Below the pieces are notes generated by a model. That model saw only the letters and a program-made list of their open reading frames with translations. It had not been told where the DNA came from and searched no databases. DNA of 5,784 bases from Chitinophagaceae bacterium (lineage in GTDB: Bacteria > Bacteroidota > Bacteroidia > Chitinophagales > Chitinophagaceae): assembly GCA_009996555.1 (NCBI GenBank), contig JAACZX010000165.1:1-5784 (forward strand), in the 5' to 3' direction. Position 1 is the stretch's first letter. Each line of letters begins with the position of its first letter. The translations under genes were made by a program, and so were the position numbers. Positions 1 to 5,317 of this stretch are shown here, piece after piece.

Positions 1-33
1 ATGAGTGATATGAATATCTTTTTCAGCACGGCA

Positions 34-41
34 CAAAGATA
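34..41 (-). promoter_or_regulatory. Candidate -7 promoter element facing out of the left edge
   Basis: Read on the minus strand this is TATCTTTG, an exact match to the Bacteroidota -7 consensus TAnnTTTG. It lies about 30 bases past the stop codon of the putative porin gene and points left. A transcript would start near position 28 and leave the window at base 1. No ATG occurs on the minus strand between the element and the edge, so the gene it would serve is outside. A convincing -33 TTTG is missing; only a TTTA about 21 bases upstream comes near. Confidence 0.5.
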
Positions 42-69
42 TAAAATCTAAAAAGTAATCGGTAAATCG

Positions 70-2082
70 TCAGTTAACAAAACCCCAATAAATGCCAAAA
101 CGAAGGAAATAACCCGGTGTGGGGTACAAAGGGGCAGCCATATTATTGTTTAAAAAGCCGGTAAACGACCCAAGCTGGAAGGTATTGAGGTTTTCGGCAC
201 GCAGGTACAGGCTCAGGCTTCTGATCCTGAATTGCAGATATGCCGCTGCATCAGGCAAATTATTGATCGTTACACTGTTCTGCAAAAAGAACTGCCCCAG
301 CACAGGCGAATAACCATCGGCTTTATAAGGTGTGTGGTAGCGAAGCTCCAGACCGGTACTAAGGTTAAGTGTTTTGAAAAATTTTCCTTCAAACGCAAAA
401 CGGTTACGTGTAAACAGCAACGGCAAATTAACCGGGGCATTTGCTGTTGGCTGTTGCAAATAAGCTTCCACATACCAGTTCCAATGCCGGCCAATACGGA
501 ATTGCTTTTCAAGCTGCAACTGCAGTACATTGAACAATGTTGCTTCCTGCTCTGCCTGGCTATAATTTTTGAAATAGATATAATTCGCCGCCAGGAAATA
601 ATTTGCACCAAGCTTTAACCGTTGTTGCGGCAATTCATACACAGCCGATGCTATGGTTGTATTCTCTTTCTTGAAATTTGTATTGCCCAGGTTTAATTTT
701 TTGAAATTACTCCTGTCGTCATGAATAAAGGATGGCGTACGGTTTACATTCCTGAAACCTAAAGTAAGATAGCCCAGCTTTTGACCGATCAAACGTTTTA
801 AATATGCCTGCACATCATAATCGCCACTATTGAAACCAGCCAGGTAAAAATTTCCCGACAGTTCCATATCCCATTTCCTGTTGCGTGTTTTATTTCTGTA
901 TTCACCATTCAGATAAATATTACTGAACGATGGTTCAATGCTACCAAAATCAGCCGAGAGTTGCTGATACCCGGCTGCAGCTTTTAAAAACTGTAATGGG
1001 TTTTTAATATCCGGGAAGGTATAAATAGCCGCTTCGTTCGTAAATGTTTGCCAATAATCTTTCAGTCCAAATTCAGCAGGCATATTGGTTAAACCATATA
1101 AATTGAAATAACCTTCAGCATCCACATTTTTATCGTAATACTGAAATGTATAGCGGCTTAACTGTGCCGTGTGCTGAAAGCGAAAGCGTGGATGGAAAAG
1201 ATAAACAGTAGTAGAATCGTTTACCACAATTGAATCTTTTTTACCAAGATCATAATGCTGGCGTAACAGGAAATTAGCAACCGTGTAGCGGTTACCTGTA
1301 TTGATCACATTCGATTCCTGTTTAAAGATATTGTTTGATGTTGCTGACGATCCGCCAAGATTGGTGGGTATGCTGAAACGTTCCTGGAAAAAAGGAAGGC
1401 TGTCAAGAAAATCTTTGCTTTTGATACCTCCGTTTTCTGTTGCCCCGATTTTATTATTGGCTGCAATAAAAAAAACAGTGTATCGCTTTTTGGGCGATGT
1501 GTACCAGGTATTAAAATGCAGGTTTGTGTGGTTGGTCTTTTGATTCCTGAAAACACCTGGTGCATTAATAAGCCTGAAGTTGAATGCAAAGTTCCAGTTG
1601 TATCGTATATTCTGTGTGTGCAGCACACCTATACTTTGTTCAGCTTTTGCACCAAGCACATAACTAAGCTCTGTATATGGACGTGTTGTATTGTAGAATT
1701 TTGTTTCTTCAATTTTCGGGATATAAGCATCATACGCATGCATGCCATGATCCCATCCCGATTTCATATTTGGAGAAAACAACAAGGAACGTGATGCACT
1801 GCCTGTATTGCCAAGAAAAATATGCTGCCAGGGCAAATGCCAGCGCCTGCTGTAATCATTCACAGTAGAATCAATGAATGAAAACCTGGCCGTATCAAGA
1901 TAGCGGAATGCAATGGTGATAGAATCTTCCAGACCGGTACGGTGAAGCAGTGAATCTTTGAACGGACCACCACCCCCTCCTCCGCCAGATGCACCCGGAA
2001 TACGTTGCAGAAGATTGCCCCGCTGTGCCAAAGCAGCAGAAGAACAGATCAGCAAAAAGAAAAACAACATTATACGGGCCAT
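70..2082 (-). CDS. Putative outer-membrane porin (Bacteroidota Porin_10-like)
   Basis: This is a large outer-membrane beta-barrel protein of the type annotated in Bacteroidota as 'putative porin' (I place it in the Porin_10 family by recognition, without a search). It presumably forms a channel in the outer membrane; the substrate is unknown. From the chosen start it has 670 residues. It opens with a signal peptide (MARIM, then LFFFLLICSSAA, with cleavage expected after ALA at residue 19). A glycine run follows at residues 33-39, then a segment containing HRTGLEDSITIAFRYLD and SLLFSPNMKSGWD that resembles the conserved N-terminal part of this family. The rest is rich in aromatic residues with alternating polar and hydrophobic stretches, as expected of barrel strands. 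The C-terminus is YFLRFGIYWGFVN, a typical last strand, so the gene looks complete. Three in-frame ATGs lie close together (2100, 2082, 2070). I chose 2082 because 2100 falls in the loop of a terminator-like hairpin and 2070 would leave the signal peptide without a basic residue; 2100 remains possible (676 residues). A TTG at 2163 would overlap the preceding PNP gene and is unlikely. Confidence 0.88.
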   Translation of the reverse strand: MARIMLFFFLLICSSAALAQRGNLLQRIPGASGGGGGGGPFKDSLLHRTGLEDSITIAFRYLDTARFSFIDSTVNDYSRRWHLPWQHIFLGNTGSASRSLLFSPNMKSGWDHGMHAYDAYIPKIEETKFYNTTRPYTELSYVLGAKAEQSIGVLHTQNIRYNWNFAFNFRLINAPGVFRNQKTNHTNLHFNTWYTSPKKRYTVFFIAANNKIGATENGGIKSKDFLDSLPFFQERFSIPTNLGGSSATSNNIFKQESNVINTGNRYTVANFLLRQHYDLGKKDSIVVNDSTTVYLFHPRFRFQHTAQLSRYTFQYYDKNVDAEGYFNLYGLTNMPAEFGLKDYWQTFTNEAAIYTFPDIKNPLQFLKAAAGYQQLSADFGSIEPSFSNIYLNGEYRNKTRNRKWDMELSGNFYLAGFNSGDYDVQAYLKRLIGQKLGYLTLGFRNVNRTPSFIHDDRSNFKKLNLGNTNFKKENTTIASAVYELPQQRLKLGANYFLAANYIYFKNYSQAEQEATLFNVLQLQLEKQFRIGRHWNWYVEAYLQQPTANAPVNLPLLFTRNRFAFEGKFFKTLNLSTGLELRYHTPYKADGYSPVLGQFFLQNSVTINNLPDAAAYLQFRIRSLSLYLRAENLNTFQLGSFTGFLNNNMAAPLYPTPGYFLRFGIYWGFVN
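1967..1986 (-). other. G-rich tract encoding a polyglycine linker
   Basis: On the minus (coding) strand this reads GGCGGAGGAGGGGGTGGTGG. It is six G-runs separated by single bases and encodes the seven-glycine run just after the porin signal peptide. In protein terms it looks like a flexible N-terminal linker before the barrel. In nucleic-acid terms it could form a two-tetrad G-quadruplex in the coding strand and mRNA, and its run of five G is a possible slippage site. The tract is seen directly; both structural roles are inference. Confidence 0.45.
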
Positions 2083-2110
2083 ACAAGAAAAACGGGCCAT
2101 TACAGCCCGT
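2083..2110 (-). terminator. Terminator-like hairpin after the PNP gene
   Basis: On the minus strand the arm ACGGGC (2110-2105), a loop TGTAATG (2104-2098) and the arm GCCCGT (2097-2092) form a 6-bp GC-rich stem, followed directly by TTTTCTT. This is the layout of an intrinsic terminator, placed about 40 bases after the PNP stop codon. The stem is short, so termination could be partial. The loop contains an ATG in frame with the porin gene, and a second GCCCGT at 2079-2074 could pair with the same left arm as an alternative. Confidence 0.5.
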
Positions 2111-2111
2111 G

Positions 2112-2119
2112 CAAAAATA
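2112..2119 (-). promoter_or_regulatory. Candidate -7 promoter element for the porin gene
   Basis: The minus strand reads TATTTTTG here, matching the Bacteroidota -7 consensus TAnnTTTG. Transcription would begin at about 2105-2108, inside the left arm of the adjacent hairpin, giving a leader of roughly 25 bases to the ATG at 2082. No good -33 TTTG is visible at the usual 19-21 base spacing; the nearest TTG is about 29 bases upstream. An eight-base degenerate match in AT-rich sequence can arise by chance, so this is moderate evidence only. Confidence 0.4.
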
Positions 2120-2152
2120 GTTGAATTGAACTGCCTCTTTACTAAAAGCAAC

Positions 2153-2974
2153 TTAAAGTTCAAGAATTAATTGTTTTACAATAGCTGTCATTTTCGGCTC
2201 GGCAGCTTTCGCTGCTTCCAGCACTTCTTCATGTGTAATTACATTCTCTTCTTCACGTATACCTATATCCGTAATTACACTCATGGCAAAAACAGGAATA
2301 CCCATGTGTACAGCTGCAATTACTTCTGCCACCGTGCTCATACCCACTGCATCGCCACCAAGTACATGGATCATTTTATATTCACTGCGTGTTTCAAAGG
2401 TTGGGCCTGTTACACCACAATACACGCCTTCCTTCACATCAATATTCATACCTGCAGCAATGGTTTTTGCTTTGCTGATGAGGTCTTTTTTATAAGGTTC
2501 ACTTATATCAGGGAAACGTGGTCCTAACTCGGCTGTATTTTTACCAATGAGCGGATTAGGTGTTAACTGGCTGATATGATCTTTAATGATCATGAGGTCG
2601 CCAACTTCAAACGTTGTGTTTACCCCACCGGCAGCATTGCTGATGATCACCGTTTGCACACCCAGGTATTTCATTACACGAATGGGATATACTACTTCCT
2701 GTATGGAATAACCTTCGTAATAATGAAAGCGGCCAGCCATGACTACAACACTTTTTTCACCAAGTTTTCCAAACACCAGTTTCCCCTTGTGACCTTCCAC
2801 GGTTGATACCGGAAAATGAGGAATATCATTATAGCTGATCTCTTTCTCCACCTGCAGTTCATCAGTAAAATGCCCGAGGCCGCTACCCAGTACCACACCC
2901 ACTGTTGATGCTGTTGCATACTGGCTGCGGATATAGGCAACCGTTTCATTGATCTTGTTCAGTATTTCTCCCAT
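2153..2974 (-). CDS. Purine-nucleoside phosphorylase (trimeric PNP class, PunA/PupG type)
   Basis: A cytosolic purine salvage enzyme that splits purine (deoxy)ribonucleosides with phosphate to give the free base and (deoxy)ribose 1-phosphate. At 273 residues it has the usual length of the trimeric PNP/MTAP family. Family residues can be placed by motif comparison with human PNP. GSGLG (30-34) carries phosphate-binding Ser31. His62 lies in EGHKG. AGRFHYYEGY (80-89) carries Arg82, His84 and Tyr86. NAAGG (113-117) forms part of the active site. GPTFET (190-195) carries the purine-contacting Glu194. GMST (211-214) includes Met212 and Ser213, and His248 corresponds to the ribose-side His257. The purine-recognition Asn243 of human PNP is replaced by Asp236 (SVITD), which bears on base specificity. 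The start is an ATG with no Shine-Dalgarno, 35 bases after the lipoprotein stop and 16-20 bases after the expected transcription start of a TATATTTG element. A terminator-like hairpin follows it. The main alternative within the family is a methylthioadenosine phosphorylase, but the GPTFET and GMSTV motifs fit PNP better. Confidence 0.96.
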   Translation of the reverse strand: MGEILNKINETVAYIRSQYATASTVGVVLGSGLGHFTDELQVEKEISYNDIPHFPVSTVEGHKGKLVFGKLGEKSVVVMAGRFHYYEGYSIQEVVYPIRVMKYLGVQTVIISNAAGGVNTTFEVGDLMIIKDHISQLTPNPLIGKNTAELGPRFPDISEPYKKDLISKAKTIAAGMNIDVKEGVYCGVTGPTFETRSEYKMIHVLGGDAVGMSTVAEVIAAVHMGIPVFAMSVITDIGIREEENVITHEEVLEAAKAAEPKMTAIVKQLILEL

Positions 2975-2996
2975 TGCTTCAAATTTTGTAAGGCGG

Positions 2997-3004
2997 CAAA
3001 TATA
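2997..3004 (-). promoter_or_regulatory. Candidate -7 promoter element for the PNP gene
   Basis: The minus strand reads TATATTTG, an exact match to TAnnTTTG. It lies five bases past the stop codon of the lipoprotein gene and 22 bases before the PNP ATG. A transcript would begin near 2991 with a leader of about 16-20 bases. Any -33 element would sit within the last codons of the lipoprotein gene, where only a TTTA about 22 bases upstream is seen. The position suggests that PNP can be transcribed independently of the lipoprotein. Confidence 0.5.
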
Positions 3005-3009
3005 TTGCT

Positions 3010-3822
3010 TTAGTACGGGTATCGGGTAAATGAAAATGATGCTTCATCTGTTAATAAACGGTATAACAGCGGATGAGCAACAACCGCTGCATAATTCATC
3101 CACTTTCCATTTACTTTTATTTGTTGCCAAATGAGCCGTATACCATGACTGTAATCAACATACCAGTTTATATGGCCGGTGTAAACCGGTTGAATTGGTT
3201 TTCCCGTTAAGTAATGCCAGCCATAGATCGCCACCTTGTTTTCTTTGCCGGGCAGTTTCAATTGCTCCGTCAGCACCACATCTTTTTTTATCCCTGCAAT
3301 CAATCCATGTTGCTGTTTACGCTGCCCTTCAATTATGAGGTGATGCTGATACATGGTGGGTGAACTGTCACGCAAAGCATACATGGGTACAGGTTCAAGT
3401 TTTACAACCGCTGCACGGTAAATATCATTCACCAGTTTTCTTGTGGGCAAAAAACAATGCAGGCTGTCAGCTATTCGCTGAGCTGCCATTGGCGTAAGCG
3501 GTACTCTTGCCCAATCATCATTTGTTCCTATGCTCAAATAATCTTTTGTAACATAAACAACAGCCGTAATATTTTTTGATGCAGCAGAATCAAAAACTGA
3601 AATGGAAACCGGAACAAACGTTCGCAAAAAATCAGGCACATTTCCTTTCAGTATTTCTTCAACAGCAAAAGAATCTCGTTGTTGCCAACTCATACCTGCT
3701 GCACCTGCATAAAACACAGAACCCTTTACAGCGTTGGGATTTCGCTCCGTTGCAATAAGCAACTTTTTTTGAACACATGCGCTCAAAAAAACAACTGACA
3801 ATAAAATGCAGAGCCTGATCAT
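3010..3822 (-). CDS. Uncharacterised lipoprotein with a His/Tyr-rich C-terminal region
   Basis: I do not recognise a named family. From the ATG at 3822 the product is 270 residues and begins with a lipoprotein signal: MIR, a hydrophobic stretch, and the lipobox LSAC with the lipidated Cys at residue 16. The next residues (VQKK) are basic, not the acidic patch described as a surface-export signal in some Bacteroidota, so a periplasm-facing anchor is more likely; this is inference. The remainder is soluble, with no other membrane segment. The N-terminal half (about 36-145) includes DSFAVEEILKGNVPDFLR and VPLTPMAAQRIADSL. The C-terminal half is rich in residues that could be catalytic or bind metal: HH at 160-161, H172, KKD at 179-181, YGWH at 200-203, H217 and YVDYSHGIRL at 221-230. 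The look is of an enzyme rather than a structural lipoprotein, but no reaction can be assigned. A longer form from a TTG at 3870 would put 16 extra residues before the signal peptide and is unlikely. The PNP gene lies 35 bases downstream; sucC is divergent. Confidence 0.85.
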   Translation of the reverse strand: MIRLCILLSVVFLSACVQKKLLIATERNPNAVKGSVFYAGAAGMSWQQRDSFAVEEILKGNVPDFLRTFVPVSISVFDSAASKNITAVVYVTKDYLSIGTNDDWARVPLTPMAAQRIADSLHCFLPTRKLVNDIYRAAVVKLEPVPMYALRDSSPTMYQHHLIIEGQRKQQHGLIAGIKKDVVLTEQLKLPGKENKVAIYGWHYLTGKPIQPVYTGHINWYVDYSHGIRLIWQQIKVNGKWMNYAAVVAHPLLYRLLTDEASFSFTRYPY

Positions 3823-3918
3823 AACAGGAAGATAAAGAAATGACCGAAAGGATATATCAACCGCACACAACTCCTGTAAAACAGCTTATTTATGCCGGAA
3901 AGCAACCCGTTCTTTCCT

Positions 3919-3926
3919 TATCTTCG
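3919..3926 (+). promoter_or_regulatory. Candidate -7 promoter element for sucC
   Basis: TATCTTCG matches the Bacteroidota -7 consensus TAnnTTTG at all but one fixed position. It lies 17 bases before the sucC ATG, so transcription would begin around 3931-3934 with a very short leader. No clear -33 TTTG is present in the expected place. The 121-base gap between the divergent lipoprotein and sucC genes must hold both promoters; I could not find a convincing element for the lipoprotein gene. Confidence 0.4.
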
Positions 3927-3943
3927 CCAAAATTTTTTGCAAT

Positions 3944-5155
3944 ATGAATCTCCACGAATACCAAGCCAAGGAATTATTGAAAAAATACAATGTTCCCGTG
4001 CAGGAAGGATTTGCCTGCAGCACCGTACATGAAGCAGAAGAAGCTTACCGCCAGATCAAGAACCAGAGCGGCAGCAACTTTGCAGTTGTAAAAGCTCAAA
4101 TTCATGCGGGTGGCCGTGGTAAAGGAACGGTGAAAGAAAGCGGCATCAATGGTGTAAAAGTGGCAAAGAATATTGAGCAGATCACTGAATTTGCAAAAGG
4201 CATTCTTGGTGGTACTCTCGTTACGATTCAAACAGGTCCTGCAGGTAAAGTGGTAAACAAGATCCTTGTTGCACAGGATATGTATTACGACGGACCAACA
4301 GAACGTAAAGAGTTTTATCTCTCAATTCTGCTTGACCGTACAAAAAAACAAAACGTGATCATGTACAGTACCGAAGGTGGTATGAACATTGAAGACGTGG
4401 CGCATGATACGCCTGAAAAGATCTTTAAAGAATGGGTACACCCCGGTGGCCCGCTGCAAGGTTTCCAGGCAAGAAAGATCGCTTTCAACCTGGGATTAAA
4501 AGGTGAAGCATTTAAGAACTGTGTAAAGTTTGTAACCAATCTTTACAATGCTTATGTGGGACTCGATTGCGGTATGCTTGAAATTAATCCATTGTTCAAA
4601 GCAGCTGATGACAAGATCATTGCTGTTGATTGTAAAATGAACATTGATGATAATGCATTGATGCGCCATGCAGATGTTGCGGCTATGCGTGATACTACAG
4701 AAGAAGATCCAACAGAAGTTGAAGCAGGTAACCACAACCTCAACTTCATTAAGTTAGATGGTAACGTTGGTTGTATGGTAAACGGTGCCGGTTTGGCAAT
4801 GGCTACAATGGATATGATCCAGTTGAGTGGTGGCCAGCCTGCAAACTTCCTCGACGTGGGTGGTACAGCAAATGCACAAACAGTTGAAGCTGGTTTCAAG
4901 ATCATTTTAAAAGACCCGAACGTAAAAGCCATCCTCATCAACATCTTTGGTGGTATTGTGCGTTGCGACCGTGTTGCCGCAGGTGTAATTGAAGCTTACA
5001 AAACAATTGGTAATATTCCTGTTCCCATCATTGTGCGTTTACAAGGTACAAATGCTGAAGAAGCGAAAAAGCTGATTGATGAAAGCGGACTGAAAGTACA
5101 AAGTGCTATTCAGCTGAGCGAAGCAGCAGACCTGGTGAAGAAAGCAGTTGCCTAA
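3944..5155 (+). CDS. sucC: Succinyl-CoA synthetase beta subunit
   Basis: This is the beta subunit of the TCA-cycle enzyme that interconverts succinyl-CoA and succinate with formation of ATP or GTP; it binds the nucleotide and partners with the alpha subunit SucD in the cytosol. At 403 residues it is slightly longer than E. coli SucC (388). The N-terminal ATP-grasp domain begins MNLHEYQAKELL and carries Lys50, the nucleotide-binding GGRGK (56-60), and the metal-binding pair Asn215 (in EINP) and Asp229 (in AVDCK), matching E. coli Asn199 and Asp213 with a constant offset of 16. The C-terminal CoA-ligase domain (about 255-403) has GNVGCMVNGAGLAMATMD, NFLDVGGTA and NIFGGIVRCD, all characteristic of SucC. 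The extra residues lie mainly in the ATP-grasp domain, in part just after GGRGK. Residue 20 is Gln where E. coli has Pro, which may affect ATP/GTP preference. The ATG start is fixed by the conserved N-terminus; no Shine-Dalgarno is visible. sucD does not follow: a strong terminator lies 38 bases after the stop. Confidence 0.98.
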   Translation: MNLHEYQAKELLKKYNVPVQEGFACSTVHEAEEAYRQIKNQSGSNFAVVKAQIHAGGRGKGTVKESGINGVKVAKNIEQITEFAKGILGGTLVTIQTGPAGKVVNKILVAQDMYYDGPTERKEFYLSILLDRTKKQNVIMYSTEGGMNIEDVAHDTPEKIFKEWVHPGGPLQGFQARKIAFNLGLKGEAFKNCVKFVTNLYNAYVGLDCGMLEINPLFKAADDKIIAVDCKMNIDDNALMRHADVAAMRDTTEEDPTEVEAGNHNLNFIKLDGNVGCMVNGAGLAMATMDMIQLSGGQPANFLDVGGTANAQTVEAGFKIILKDPNVKAILINIFGGIVRCDRVAAGVIEAYKTIGNIPVPIIVRLQGTNAEEAKKLIDESGLKVQSAIQLSEAADLVKKAVA

Positions 5156-5192
5156 GCACTGAAAAAACAGTCTACGTTTAAAATAAACTTTC

Positions 5193-5228
5193 CGAAAGCC
5201 ATACGATAATCGTATGGCTTTCGTTTTT
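5193..5228 (+). terminator. Strong intrinsic terminator of sucC
   Basis: A perfect 15-bp inverted repeat has arms at 5193-5207 and 5209-5223 (CGAAAGCCATACGAT and its reverse complement) around a single A, so in RNA about 13 pairs would close a five-base loop ATAAT. Five T follow at once (5224-5228). The stem lies 38 bases after the sucC stop codon and 90 bases before the next ATG. The opposite strand has no comparable T run after the stem, so it should act mainly on sucC transcripts. Confidence 0.93.
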
Positions 5229-5317
5229 ACATCTTATGTAACTTTTAGCAATTGATTGCAGCCAGCGGCTTAGTTTTTGATTTCCTCTGCTCAATTGTAA
5301 CCATCAACCAAAATCGT

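Noticed and set aside
1..51. Short plus-strand reading frame beginning with ATG at base 1 (16 codons)
   Set aside because: Very short, with no promoter or ribosome site visible, and it overlaps the minus-strand promoter-like element at 34-41.
232..618. Open plus-strand frame opposite the porin gene (128 residues)
   Set aside because: Cys-, Arg- and Gln-rich product without domain features; it is antisense to a well-supported barrel gene and looks like a reading-frame shadow. The same holds for 1301-1543, 1516-1794 and 1958-2170.
2044..2046. Cys13 of the porin as a lipidation site
   Set aside because: The residue before it is Ile, not Ala, Gly or Ser, and the cleavage motif ALA-Q follows shortly after; a standard signal peptidase site fits better.
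2083..2163. Porin gene extended to a TTG start at 2163
   Set aside because: It would overlap the end of PNP, run through the terminator-like hairpin and put 27 residues in front of the signal peptide.
2171..2527. Open plus-strand frame opposite PNP (118 residues)
   Set aside because: Its product is rich in Cys, His, Tyr and Phe as expected from antisense reading, and it lies fully within a gene with clear family motifs.
3823..3870. Lipoprotein gene extended to a TTG start at 3870
   Set aside because: It would add 16 residues before a well-formed lipoprotein signal. The AGGAG touching this TTG has no spacing and so is not a usable ribosome site.
4552..4944. Minus-strand frame opposite sucC (130 residues)
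   Set aside because: sucC is certain from its motifs; the antisense product has no recognisable features and no start context.
5248..5259. GCAATTGATTGC inverted repeat as an operator
   Set aside because: Five-base arms around two bases are expected by chance in AT-rich intergenic DNA, and no nearby regulator gene supports it.
5271..5279. TAGTTTTTG as the promoter of the barrel gene
   Set aside because: It has one base too many between TA and TTTG, and no -33 element at the usual spacing; too weak to list as a feature.
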